Source: Mesodorylaimus sp. YZB2_4 (Eukaryota; Nematoda; Enoplea; Dorylaimida; Dorylaimidae). From it: a stretch of 64,000 nucleotides of DNA. The position numbers and the translations under genes were made by a program. Of this stretch, positions 1 to 13,200 are shown piece after piece. Position 1 is the stretch's first letter, and each line of letters begins with the position of its first letter. The notes under the pieces are model-generated. The model was given only the letters and a program-made list of their open reading frames with translations. It searched no databases and was not told the DNA's origin. The DNA lies in NCBI GenBank assembly GCA_030248295.1, contig JASANH010001726.1:372001-436000 (forward strand), written 5' to 3'.

Positions 1-239
1 CTTCGAAAAGTGGGCTCCGTCGAAAAGGCGTAATGTCAAGATGGGGAGGGAGTTCAAAAAGTTCGTAGCCTGACTACCTTCCGCGTGAGCTGCAGCAGTG
101 AAATTTGTACTTTACACTGCCGCACATCCCACTAGAATCCCTACAAAAAATCACGCTGATTCATCCTGCGTTCTTGAGATATGGTCATCTATTTGGAAGT
201 GGGTCAGAGAAATTACTAATTTGACAAATTTTGCGCATC

Positions 240-850
240 AGTATGTCATCTAGTTTTTGACAAAAGAAGGCTTTTGAAGCCGACAGAAATTAGCGATCGG
301 ATTGTCTTAGTGTATGGCAATAATGCACCTAAATTGCCGTCAGTGAAAAATGGTCTGCTTTGCTCAAACATGGGGGAGAATCGATTGAAGATGACCGATC
401 TGGACGACCAGCCGAGGCGACACTGGCCAACAAATGCGATGTTATGGCAAAGAGTGGGGAAGAAGACCTTCAAACAAACGTTGTCTAGACAGCGGAGGAA
501 ATGGGCATTTCAGTGGGTAGCGTCGAAACAATTTTACAAGGGAATTTGAACTTATCCAAGGTCTGCGCGATGTTTGCCAAAAGACCTGGCAAACGTGCGA
601 AGAGTTTAAACGTCAAAGGAGCTTTTGACAAGGATCGCGGCTGATCCAGATGATTTTTATGGAAGAACGGTTATGGATGATGAAGCCAGGACTCACCACT
701 TTGATCTGAGTCAAAACAGGAATCGATACAGCGGCTGCCAAAGGGTGCAAATCCGCCAAAAAATTTTCGTAAATACCTCGGTAATGGATGGTCTTTTATG
801 CGTAATAATATTCCTTGGATGAAAATTTGAAATTTGCAAAATTCTAGGAT
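240..850 (+). pseudogene. mariner-type transposase fossil
   Basis: Translated pieces in shifting + frames read like a mariner transposase: a helix-turn-helix stretch with GISVGSVETIL (about nt 500-540), then LNLSKVCA, then RIAADPDDFYGR and a run ending PPKKF in different frames. In intact mariners this enzyme cuts and pastes the element at TA sites. Here the frame breaks several times and stops interrupt it, so no protein is made. I could not find convincing terminal inverted repeats. The family call rests on motif resemblance only. Confidence 0.6.
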
Positions 851-1629
851 TACAGCTAACAAGACTAACGACTTACGTCAGTAAAATCAAATCCTATAAA
901 ATGAAGCACATTATAATGCCTGCTGAAACTAATTGAAACGAAAGAATTTCATGATATTTAGCAAAGTCCACATAAATTACCTTCGCTTGCCAAGAAGGTC
1001 GGCAGCCAAATACCAATAAATATAATTGGTGCTGCTGGTGCCAATATTTTTCTGAGAAAAAATACGATAAGAAGTACGGGAAGACGAGACTCATAATTGA
1101 TGTCTCCTCAGGTAGCTGAGGAAAAACCAAACATTTCAAAAACTTGTCCTAACTACGTTCATTTGTTCCTTTTTCCGCTTGACGAGATTCGAATTATAAT
1201 TATGAAGTGGATTGTAAGCAAGCAGCGACGTTAGGCATGCAAAAATGAGTTTTCTTAAAAGTTTCTCATTTTCTAGTGTCGATAGAAACGATGAAAAATT
1301 AGCTGAGAGTGCGCAGCAATCCTAAGCAATGTCCAGATATTGTATACACTGGCTGTAAAGTGACCGGTACTATCGAACAAGGTTTGCAACCGACAAAAAG
1401 AAGAGGAAATTTCTCTCCAGTCTATCCATTTTGCAAAACGTCATCGCACTGGGAGTCTAACCATCGACGCCACGTAACTAATTGCAACAGAAAATGTTGC
1501 CTAGTGGACTGGGCCGGGCCTGGCTAGATAGTTTTTGTATGAAACCCTAGTGCCAGAGGGACCGATTCCTCCGCTGACCTTACATGGCTGGCCCTTGGTG
1601 GCTTCCCTGAGGGACTCCAAAGTGGGAAA
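851..1629. other. unassigned intergenic sequence
   Basis: I see no coding exon, repeat end or RNA gene here. Short open frames on both strands lack recognisable motifs. Confidence 0.5.
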
Positions 1630-1960
1630 CGGGCGGGCAGCCGCGGTGGTGCAGCGGTTCAGCCTTCGGCCCCTAGTGCTTCGGTATCGACTGGCTGAGC
1701 TCATACCAGGTTCAATCCCCGTGATGGAGGTCGGTTTGTGAGCCGCAAACGTTCCCTGACCTTGCTCGTCAGACCGCACGTGGCGTACCAGGCACCGCCG
1801 GGGTGTTTCGAGTGGAGACGGAAGCCTGGTTTCAGACAATTTTTGACAATGTTGACTGCCCACCCGCCATTGTCTGACAAAGCCGATGTTCAGTCCAGGA
1901 TGCCCTCGTGTGGATGGCCTCTGGAGACATAGACAGGGAGGCAGCATAAGCAAAAGCCGG
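1630..1960 (+). repeat. tRNA-derived SINE, family 1 copy
   Basis: A pol III A-box-like TGGTGCAGCGG (about 1647) and a B-box-like GGTTCAATCCCC (about 1709) sit about 60 bp apart, as in a tRNA-derived SINE head. The body continues through the family landmark 'aggatgccctcgtgtgg' at about 1898. The same head and landmark recur at 21.7-22.1 kb and, in part, at several other places in the window. Any promoter activity is untested. Confidence 0.7.
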
Positions 1961-4900
1961 GTGAGCGGAATCCAAAACTGTAAAACATAAATGTCAAATT
2001 AGCATGGGGAAATCGAGCCTGTTTCTGTACTCGAACACAGGCCGGGTTCAATGCTATCGCGTGACTGGTGAAGGATGCTCTTGGCGGCCACCAGGAGAAA
2101 ACGCTTTGGGATAAGGTTTCACTGAAATGGACCTGAGTCCACAGATGACGGGAGGAATTGTGTGTTCTCTCTTGAGCTGCTCACCTTGAATAACTTTCCT
2201 GGCAGACTAGTCAGTTATATTTTTCCCATCTCGCAAAACTCTGACTGCCAAAACACGTTATCTGAGACACTCAATCATATCAAGACAGCCTAAAATCTGG
2301 CTCCTCTTCCATAGGTCTAATCCAATTGGTTTGAACAATTTTTGTAAATAAAGCTTAATCCTAAATAATTTGGTCAATGCACTTCTAGAAAGCTTTGGAG
2401 ATTCCTCAAACCCAAAATCAGCCAGTCTAGAGGCCCTTCAAAGCGGAACTGGCAAGCCTGACAATGAGCCGCAAGTTTTTACGAAGCGCACCCAAGCAGT
2501 GGAGATGTGAGTGAGTCGAGTCTCTGAGACAAAAAACCCCGACTGAAGCAACTCAAGTCTTGCTTGCGGCTGAAACATCAACCAGAGGGGTTGATGTTGA
2601 TGCCTCCCAGCCAGGGGAGAGTAGTGAGCTCCCATCTCCAGGAATGCTGGTTACACGGGCGCATACCCGGAGAGAGAGGCTTTGGACGGTAGACTTGGAC
2701 CACAGACAGTGCTGATAACTTTGTTGATACTCATGTCAGCATGCAGCGCCAATGTGAGAAGGCAATAAAGCCAATAAATATTTTATGGGAATGGAAAAGA
2801 CCATCTTGTAACATCACCCTCGACCAAGTCCTCGCTTCTACATGTAGGGTGAGGTCAAAATTGCATGTTCCAGCCAGCCGAGTCAGACCTCTGCTGGACC
2901 CCTAGTTGAAATTATGCTCTCGAAGAGGCACTTTGGACTCCAATGCATGCTCTCCCTGCCAAATAACGAACCAAATAGGTTGCGACTCTGATTGCAGTTG
3001 GAAGTCCAAAATGGGTACTTCACTTCGACTTCACCCCACCATTGTAAATTAGACGTCCTACATAGCTACATACATACGTCCTACAAACAATTCTAGCGGC
3101 GAAGAAAGCGCCCATTCTAGACTTCCAACTGAAACCGGAGTCGCGACCTGTTTTGACGTCTAATTGGCCATCTTTCACCGCGAGCATGCGGTTTGGACGT
3201 CCAAAATGCCTCATTCAGAACATAATTTGGACGTCTACTAAAACGCCCAACGTCTGACACGATTGGTTAGAACATGCAACATTGATCCCACCCGTAAAAA
3301 TTCTATGGAGAACTTTGACAAATTTCTGCGTCGCCTTTGAAATTTTTTCGTTTGTTCGTGAACTCACCGTGCATCTGACGCAAAGAACTTCAGCGCGATT
3401 GTCAACTCCACATTCTAAATTGAGGGCTCCTATAGTCTCTCCATGTAAAATAAGACGAACTCAAATGACAACAAAAATGGTTTATTACACGGGCTGCTTA
3501 CACTTTCCCATACGGGCTTCTAATTATCTCCAACGCGGAAAATTTCTTTACAATTCCGCAAGTACAAGCTATAATGGAATGCCTACTCGTTGCCCTGGGC
3601 CATTTGGAGCAAAGCACAGCCTTCTTTCGTGCTGTCCTAGTTTTTCAAAGTGCGCTAGTTCTAACAATATACAGTATGTCCCCAAGAGCACCAAAGCAGC
3701 GCTCTTTCTATCGAATAGCCAGCATGGGCACCTATGCATTGGAAACAGTGAATCTGGAACTTTTCGCGCATCCATGCATCCATCATGCATCCTCACAAGG
3801 GGGAAAAATCACTTATAACCCAAACCCCAAGCTTGCAGAGGATCTGACACAGTCTTTTTTTATGGACTGCACGTTTATTAATCGAAATCGAAGTCTAAAT
3901 CACCTTACCTTCTCTTGTATCGTCTGCCAGAGATTACCAGCGACCAAACTGGAAACGAGATGGAGGGCGCGGGTTAGACGACTAGGTAACTTGTAGCGGC
4001 TGCCTGTCTCGCCAGTACCCTCCTTATATAGCTAGCTTCTTGAAAAAGCATCAAAAATAGGGCTCTCGATAACGACATGTGGTGCAGCACCGGACGGGTA
4101 CCTCATCCTTTTCTTCTCGGCTCGTAAGTAAACGAGCGGGACAAAACTCGTTTACAAATAGGCTTGTATACAGGAAGGATAATTGCGGGTCGGCCATGTA
4201 TAGAGATCGAGGCATATGCTATTATACAGCATTATAGGAGTGAGTGCGCTGCCCTGATTAGCTCATCCTCTAGGCTGAGCTGGGTAATGCACCTACTGGT
4301 GAGACGGCTCGCTCGAGTATAGGCGAGTTTATAAATTAGGAAAGAGAATAATAGTATTTACTTAGTTACGAAGGATAAATGTTCGAAATGACATTTCTAT
4401 ATTCTGATATCTCAGTGCTAAGCCTAACATATACCTTAATTGGCCTGAATTAGCTCACGGACACCCCTAATAGTAGCTAGATTCCCGCTCTTACGAGATG
4501 AATTCTATTTGCACCTTGCAGCAGGAGCGTAACGGCCTCGTCTGGTGACATTTGCCCTGACGGTGCGTTATAATTACTTCCAGGATTGTGATCGTGAGTT
4601 CCGGTTTCACCTAGGGAGAGAAGCACCCTCTCGTTTGGTAAGGTAACTAATTGGGTGCGATTGGGCAGGACGGCTGACAGCTCTAATATATGGCGGGAAA
4701 GGTGAAGTCGTGTGCAATGTTTTAGTTGCTTTCTGTAGCAATTTTTAAAAATTTATCATTTTTATTTGGATAAGTGTAAATCACATTGACGTCAAACAGT
4801 CCCGCGAGTGGTTCAAAGGTTGTTCGAGGCGGCAAGTTTCTAAATTATAAAAACGGCCATGCACATCAGCAAGTGCAACAAAGTATTGTTGGCATGTAAG

Positions 4901-5439
4901 AGGAGCAGTCTCGCCGTTTTGCCGTACCTGGTACCGTGAGGCGCATGACTTCAAGTTCCGTGTCATCTTGGCAGAAGAAGATTGATCGAAGGAAGTCGGT
5001 GCAACAAGCCATGATGACGTACTATGGCAATTTATAATTATTTCCAAACGACAGGAGCAAAATTTCAATATCAACCTGCGCGCACGCCGTGGCTGAGGAT
5101 GGCTGGTCGCTGCACACTGCACCTCACTCACATCCATAAAATCCCATAGTATTCTCACTTGTGTCCCTGTTGGGGGGGGGGGAGGCGGGCGGGCGTCATG
5201 TATGCTAATAGTACTTAAGTGCATTCACCTGCTGCAGCTTGTACCAAGCATTAGTGTCTATAAAATCAGTTGCATAATCACAACCAGTAAATGTCTTTTT
5301 CCAATTCATATCTGCAGCAGAAAAAACGGATGATATTTCAGATCGGATGATCCGATCCAAATTTTTGTATGGTGATTTTTCGGATCCGATCCGAATCGAC
5401 CGTGAATGGGAGCCAGTTGGGTAAGGCGTTGGTCCCGCA
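1961..5439. other. unassigned intergenic sequence
   Basis: No gene could be supported. Two overlapping + frames at 3282-3818 and 3574-3996 have no motif and look accidental. Around 2930-3250 the motif ggacgtccaaaatg and its inverse recur, suggesting an old inverted-repeat element. A G-run with GGC repeats lies at about 5170. Confidence 0.45.
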
Positions 5440-5765
5440 CTGATTGGGCCAGCAACCCTGACCGAATGGGAGCACTTCTATTCTGGCTGAGGACGGTAGT
5501 TTAGTAAGTCCGACACTGGCCTCGCACACCTGGCTCCGGCCGAACGAATAGAGAATGTGGAAACTGGTTCTGGAACACCAGCAAGGACCCTTCCTTCTCG
5601 GCCATCCTGGCACACTGGTACTGGCGCAGGATGCCCTCGTGTGCAGGTGCTCCTAGTGGAGACACACAGAGCGAAGCCCTAGCTTACCATAACATGACAG
5701 GCAGAACGGTGTTGTGAGTACAGTGAAGAACTGGGGCGGCGCAGGGCCCAACCCACAAAAAAGCA
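5440..5765 (+). repeat. SINE family 1 body, headless copy
   Basis: It shares ttctattctggctgagga with the copy at 12.4 kb, the aggatgccctcgtgtg landmark (about 5629), and a tail reading ggggcggc(g/a)(c/a)agggccca that recurs at 46.7 kb. No A or B box is visible, so this copy appears 5'-truncated. Confidence 0.6.
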
Positions 5766-7234
5766 AGAAAAACTGCAACAGTTTGGGAAATTTCCTAGAA
5801 AATGTGTCTTGCTATCCTGGTTTGAATCAGAATGCCATTTTTCCCTCCTCAATCCCACTTGTTCGATTCCCACACCATAAATGGCGAGCGCTTCCAGATA
5901 TCCTGCTCTAGAATGGATGAAAATGCGTCTACTGAAGGAGACTCCTTTTGTAAAAGTTCATTATCTTCAGTTACGTCTCTTTATCACTTTCAGATTTCAT
6001 GCTCCTAGCCCTTCCGCCTATCGCCTATCGATACGTGAGTAGACTAGGGACACCCCTCACTCTATAATTTTTGCCTTCAGTGGGCAAAAAGATACTCAAC
6101 ACTCGTTTTTGTGAAAATCTGTAAAAGACATGTCAATTTTGTCTTGGCGCTCTCGTTGGTTCTTCTACAGTAGACGGGTATCTTTTCCCTTCACTAACTT
6201 TTTAAAGACGGTCACTCTATAATCGATGCCAGAATATTGAAGAAAGAGGTGTGATATTCAGATTTAGCACTCGCGTTTTATTGGGGCAGCCAAAATTTAG
6301 TGCCCATACCTCAGTTATTTGGGAAGTCAAAATTTTCGTTTTTAATGCAATCGATTCCGACTTTTTATACACAGGGTATGGTGGACCAAAATTTTTGCCA
6401 CCCTGATTAAAACGCGAGTTGTGAATTCGAACATCATGCTCTTTTTCTAATATTCCGACATCGACTTTAGAGTGCACCTTGTCTTTAAGTGTTTGTATTG
6501 GCCGCTTTCGCCAAGTCACCTGCGCATCAATCGTAGCAGACATCTACTGCGTGCGCGTCCGCCCCCGCGCCAATGCTTTGTCTTCGTCTCGTCTTGCTCT
6601 TGTCTTCAGCGTTGCCAGGCGCAGGGCAATTTTTAGGGCAATCTTAGATTTTGGCACTTTGTCTTAGCTCTCTCGAGAATGCCGCTGTTTTAAAGGGTGT
6701 TTTCCTTGATGGGAAGCTGGGTGGAGATGTCGAAGAAGCATTTGAAGTTGTAGGCGCCTTTGAAAACTGATATGGTATTCGAATACGCAATCATGGCTTG
6801 GTTGGAATAATGTTGGGTGTCTGGCAGGCACTTTTTGTAAAGGGCCTTCTTTGCATTTTTTCTGGAAGTTGGGTCTAGGGCAATTTTAGGGCAATCTGAA
6901 CATGCATCTGGGGCATTATTGTGTTGCAGACCTGGTAACGCTGCTTGTCTTGCTCTTGCTTCGCTCGTTGTTTTTTGCTGATGGTTTTAGTTATGACGTC
7001 ATTCATTAATCCATAAACTCGACAAAGCAATAATAATAGGCAATAGTTAACGTTTTTTTTAAAAAAAATGGTCTGCATATTGTTGCAGTTTTTTAAAAAA
7101 GTATTTACAGCTGCCTTTAATTTTAGGCGATCAAAAGTTTTTATATTTTAGTCATCGGTTTTCGCCCAAGTTTAAGAGAAGTGAAATTTTTAGATTTCTA
7201 AATTTTCAATTTGATAATTTTTTATCGAAAAATC
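5766..7234. other. upstream region of the zinc-finger gene
   Basis: No coding exon is recognisable. The AT-rich last few hundred bases (about 7020-7234) should hold the 5' UTR and possibly the promoter of the gene starting at 7235, but I could not identify a specific TATA box or transcription start. Confidence 0.4.
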
Positions 7235-10200
7235 ATGTTAGAATCGGAAGCCGAGTCAACAAATGATACAGTTTATCTAACCGCCGAGAATTCGCCCAAG
7301 CTCTCGACCAATTTTGGAAGATCTGGTATCGGATTAAACTGTTCGGTAAAAACTGCCGGCTCGGCCGAAAATAATGGCAGAAATGATAAAGTGGATCTTG
7401 ATGATACATTTTCGATGAAGCATGTCGACCGTCGAATGTCGAAAACGTTGGATAACTTCGACAATCATATTCAACAAGTCTTAGAGTAAGTTCAGCTTTT
7501 TCTGTGTTACCTCCTGCTAGGAATATCTAAACGGGCGTTACGTAAGTGTTGGTTGGGCATTGGGCGTGCGCAGGCTACCAGGCAGATGGCCGTACAAGTG
7601 TGTTTAGTCTACAGTGCGTCTATATGCCTAGTAGTCGTTGCAATGCCTTTGTGCACCACCCATAGTCAAGACTATTGGAGTCTCGTAAAAGCCAACCTAG
7701 GAAGCGGTCGAGTCTTCGCTTAGCTCTCGTTAGCCGCGATAGACTTACAGTACACAACATTGAGATGGGTGATTTGCCATTCTGAATGGTTTCGCTGTGC
7801 TGTAGCTGCAAACGACTACAGATAAGACAGTATGCTTATGCCCACCCGGACAAAAATTTTAGCATATTTTGTCATTTTGTCACATATTTCAGCACTCGTA
7901 AACGGAAGTCCTCCAATGCAACGGGTTCGCGAACAGACCGTACTGGAAATGTATCGCGTAAGAAATCAAACAACCTTGAAACGAAAACAGAAGAAGACGA
8001 TCCCGTCCGAAAACCGTATAATTTGCGCCCGAATAGAAAAACGGAAGGATTTGACCCGTCGCTGTCGGAAATTAACAAACACCTGTGTCATCGAAATCGA
8101 TCGCCGAGAAGAACCCGTTATCAAGAAAACTTATCAGCGACCAGTAAACTTAATGGAGAAGTGGGAAATCGAAGTGGAAAATGGTCGAAAGTCAATCGAA
8201 AAATTATTGATCGAGATAAATTACGAAAATCGAGCCCTCATATTGGCATCCGTCGTCTTGTCATCCCTTTTGTTGCACCGGCATTTATTCGTCGCATTCG
8301 TTTGGCTAATGTTCATCGTGGAAATTCGAAATTGGATCAAAAAATTATCGATGCAGATAACGATGAATCGATGGCTGCGGCTTTAGAAGCTGCTTTGAAT
8401 GATGGCGACAATATCAACGAAAACAACGACAATCAAGTGGACGCGATTGATTACGAAGCAGCATTAAAGCGTTGGGAAAACGAAAAAAATAAGCACGCCG
8501 AATTATTCGCTCGCAATAAAAATCGAGAAAATGCTGGAAAAGCCGGTGTTCGAAAGAAACCACCGAAAGAAAAACAATGTTTTAAGGAAACTGCAACCGA
8601 GAAAATGGCCGTCAGGAAGGAATTGTCCAAAAATGGAAGTCGCCCAGTTGCCGCGAAGTGCACAGTTTCGGATGAACCGAAAGTGCAGAAGCCATTGTTC
8701 AGAGTGGTTTCGTTCACTGACGGAGTGCCATGTAAATTTTGTGGGCATATGTGTGGCCGTTCAACCCCACTGCTTCGTCATTTGCATATTCAGCATCCGT
8801 TCCGATGCGAAACTTGCTCCATTGAATTCGGCGATGATAAAGAAGAGAAAAAACATCGGCTAATTCATAAAACCCGTTATCGATGTGACGTATGCGAAAG
8901 AGATTTTTCCAGTATTGGAATTTTGAAGCTTCACTTGAAAGTAAGTGGGGTCATTATCTAAAGCGCGGTAGGAATTCTTGGGGGTTAAAGACAAGGCTGT
9001 GTAAGCGTCTGTATACCTCTTTGCTGACTAGCGTTCGTTCGGGATCCCGGTCCCGATCCCGATCCCGGTCGGAATTGCCCCTCCCGAACCCGATCCCGAT
9101 AAAAAGTGTTCGGGATTGGGGACTGAATATTGTGGTGATAGAATGTTTTTATTGCAACAGGGAATGGGGCTGGTGTATGGGAAACGAGCTGTAGGGGTGA
9201 AAATGGCATGATCGGATGAAACTACTCCCATAAAATGCACAAGTCCTGCTTTTTCTGATGTACGATTTGCGCCCAGTTGGATATAGTAACAGCCCGCATT
9301 TGCCATCATTAGATGGTGGGCCTGCTGCAGAAGCTGGCGACATTCTGCTTGACACTGACTCAGATGGTCATGGCCATCAAAATATTTCAGAAGGGGAAAT
9401 ATAGAGACCTTGGCGGATGATTGAATTGATAGAGGAGAAGGAAGGGATTTGTTTGCTGATTTGTAACTGATTCTTCGCTTGCCTAATTTTGAATGCAATG
9501 ATAAATACTGCACTAAAAATTATCCAAGGAAAGGGAATCTGTGGCTTTTAATTTGCTGGCTACTCAGGGTGGGTTGTAGGTCATCTATAGCCAATGAAAA
9601 GCGCTCTCTTCACAAAATCCCGATCCTGTCCCGATCCCGATCCCGGTCGGGATTAAGCGAGTCCCGATCCCGATACCGATCCCGAAAATAATGATCCCGA
9701 ACGAACGCTATTGCTGACTTGGTACTCCGGTATTGTAGGAAAGGTTTTCATTTTCCCGGTAGAGTATCTTGGGTTGAGCTCGCTTCCTACATAGCAGCAG
9801 AGTCTCGGCTTAGAATCGACTGATCCTACTTCGGCCCGGCTGGATCCTGATCCGATCTGGCTAATCCGATTTAAAATTAATTTTAGCAGCGATGACGTAA
9901 TGAGTACCAGGCCCTCTCTAAAGTATACTAAATTTTGTCTCTTTCTAAATGGACGCAGTAGAGCAATACTGCTTTTAAAGGGATTTTACTTCAATTTTTG
10001 AGAAAAAAATAGGCCGTGTCTATCAAGTACGGGCAAGGTCGGCTGGATTAGAGGGGAGGTTTTCGGGGGGGGGGGGGGTTAGAAGGGATAGGGTAGAGAT
10101 CAGATCAGATCGCCTAAGCCTGATCTGATTGCGTGTGAGACAGGTCAGGTTTGGGTCGAGTCGAGTGAGTTAGTTGTATGACTGTTTACATACAGTGCTG

Positions 10201-13200
10201 TAGGCTGGCTGGACAATTGACTTGTGCTTGGAGGCCAGGGCTGGACCTGAGGTGGGGGGGGGGAGGTTTCGAGAGGAAGGCTTCGATGTCCTGGCCGGCC
10301 CAACAGGGGGGGCTCACCCCTCCTACCCCCTGCCCATACTTGGTGCCTATCATGCTATGCTTCGCACAATAATTCTTAGCAGATAATGTGCAAAAAATTG
10401 AAATTATCCGGCCGATCGAGAGATTCCGGGACTTCGGGATTCCATGGACGATGCGAAGAAACGTATTCAAAGGTCCTCAAAGATTTTTAAAATTAAAGCC
10501 CATGTGTAAAAATTGTGTTTCGGGAAGAAAGCAATTTTTTGGCATGATACTGCTTTTGGGCCCGCAGAGTCTAGGCTACGTTAAATTGCAGATTTCTTAC
10601 AATATCTTTAAAAATTTTGGCATTTGAAAATTAATTTTTTTCCACATCCCCCTTGGCCTCTCTAACGGTAAGATTATCCAAGAAATTTTTGTGACGGGAT
10701 CGGCGACCTGCATATCTTTTTGAAACAGCCCCACCCAGATCAGAGGGGATGTGCCTTGTATCGCCACGGCTGTTACTGCCGTTTGTGTTACCGCCGCTCC
10801 ATTACCGCTGGTCGCTGTTACCGCCGTTTTTCTTGCAGCAAGGCGATGTTACCGCCGTCTCTGTGGTTACCCTTTATTATTACGGCCTGTTTTCTTAGTC
10901 ACTGAACAGTAAACAAAATTACTGAGCCTTTAAGTCACCAGAACAGAAGCAGAGAGACAGGGTGACTGGCACAAGAGCACAGGAGCATGAGGTCATCACG
11001 ATCGAGATCACTGTGCTCGAGGCCATGTTCTTGCGGCGGGCGATGGAATCGCCAGTGAACTTGTCTTGGTTGTACGTACTTCTTGGGGCAGGCAGAACCC
11101 GATTGGACTCGCTAAATTGTGCGACACTCCTTGAATGAACTGAAGTACATCGATTTCACCCGCATAGCGTACTGTCATTGCAAATTGGTGATTCGACGAT
11201 CGATCGCCTCGTATTTCTTATTTGGCCTTGTGACTTTTTGTCCCGCCAATCCCGAGGCTATGGTGGTTTTATTAGCACCATTTTCCATAACAAGAGCCTG
11301 AATGACCATTGGTTTTTGCATATTGATAATATGCGTATATATATATATATATCCAGAAGACAAAAGCCAAAAGGTCACAGAGTAGACAAAGAATACATAC
11401 ATACATGGTTTTGCACAAGGCCGGCGGTAATAAAAAAGGTGGTAACCGAGGCTGGCGGTAATGGGATACGGCAGTAACAGAAACGGCGGTAACGCGAACG
11501 GCGATACTAGCCTACACCCGACCAGAGGGCACTCGATGTTGAGCTAGTCGAATTCGCCAGCGTTGAAAAGCCTATATCCCACTGTAATAGGCTATAGGCC
11601 TGGATTTGTGATCGTTGTCTCAATCGATGTCTTTTCGAGTCTAAATTAAATAATTCGAATTGGTTTCCTTTTCAGTCAAACACGCATCAGGATCGCGCTA
11701 AAGTACAAACGAAAGTTTACAACAAAATGGTCAAGGTGTTGTGTTTGGATAAGACGCATAATTTCAAAATTTTGGAAGGCGAAGAAACGGGCGATATTGT
11801 ATCTGGGCAAGTAATCACGGAAGCACGAATCAAGACCAATCCGGAATCCAACGTGCAGGTGCGTATGGACTGCTGTGAGAAAAAGCTGAAAAACCCTTGA
11901 GTTTTGGTTTATTGTCATGGTTGGTTCGTAATTCACATTACAAAATTTGAGTTTCCCGCTGTGGGCTGCCCAAATTTATGGGGTGACTTGCTGACTAGCA
12001 CATAAAATAGGTCCATGGTTTCAGCACTCTAGGTTTATCTACCTGACAAGACAAGGGGTTGGGGGGGGAGGGGGTAGAGATCAGATCAGATCGCCTAAAC
12101 ATGATCTGATTGCGTGTGAGACAGGTAAGGTCAGGTTTGGGTCGAGTCGCAGCATCGACTGATCCGGGCTGGATAGCTTTTGGGAACCGACCCAAGCTGT
12201 GGGTCGGCCGGATCGGAATTTCGGATTCCCGTCAAAATTGTTTCTCTTGCGTATAGTCATGTCTTTATGCAGGCAGGTAGGATCGACACTTCAACCCACT
12301 GGACTGGCCGCCCATGCATGACATCGACGTTTTTTTTGCAAGTTTCGAGCCCACCCACCTGTCCACATAGGAGCGCGGCTCACTTGGGTTGTGAGAGGTT
12401 GATGGAGGGGGAGGGCAGCCCTGACTGACACGCCTCAGTTCTATTCTGGCTGAAGACGTCAGTTTAAGAAACCCGTTCTCAGAGAACTGGCTGTGGGCGG
12501 TGCACCAGGAATTAAATTTGAAGTGGAAGCGGTGTCCTAGATTGATAAAACTGGTCCTAATTGCCAGTCGGGGCCCTCCGTTCTTGCCCTCTATCATCCG
12601 GAAACGCCGATTCTGGCGCAGGATGCCCTCGGCGGTGATGCTCCAGCGGAGCAGATCCAAGTGAGGCCGTCAGAGAGAAGCGGGTTTCGAGAGGAAGGGT
12701 TCAATGTCCTGGCCGGCCCAACAAGGGGTTCACCCCCTCTTTGCCCATACTTGAATTGGCTCATATCCAGCCAGCAGCCGTAAGAAGTCTCAAGACGACT
12801 AACTCACGCAACTTTTAAAAGCTTCGCTATCCCCCATCAGGAGCCACGTAGGGCGTTTTGTGCCACCGAGTATGCTGCTTCCATATTACAAGCCTAGTTC
12901 TATCTCATTTTGCACCTTTTTTAACTAGCATTCGTGGGCGCTTGGAGCTTCGATACTGTTGTCCAATCAAGGTCGATGTGTGTCGCAAATCGAAACTCAA
13001 CTTTGCATGAAGGCAGGAACGAAATTTGATGTTGAAAATTTTTTCCAGTAACCCTTGGTTGACCAGAAAATGGCCACATGTCCGAGCACTTACGTCAACT
13101 ACTGTACCTAAGCTTTCCGCACGCGCCCACCGGCAGCGTTGTCGAAATTATATGGTGGAGAGTGCGCCTTCGAATCGCAAGGATGCAAATTCAAGTCACA

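Noticed and set aside
3282-3996. Two overlapping + frames as a possible gene
   Set aside because: Different registers, no domain, no splice logic and no amphipathic or membrane pattern.
7832-8386. 184-codon + frame inside zinc-finger exon 2
   Set aside because: It is a shadow of the zinc-finger frame, which alone rejoins with four other exons in phase.
9029-9120. GATCCC hexamers as a simple microsatellite
   Set aside because: The matching inverted array, perfect TIRs and 8-bp duplication show it is the end of a transposon.
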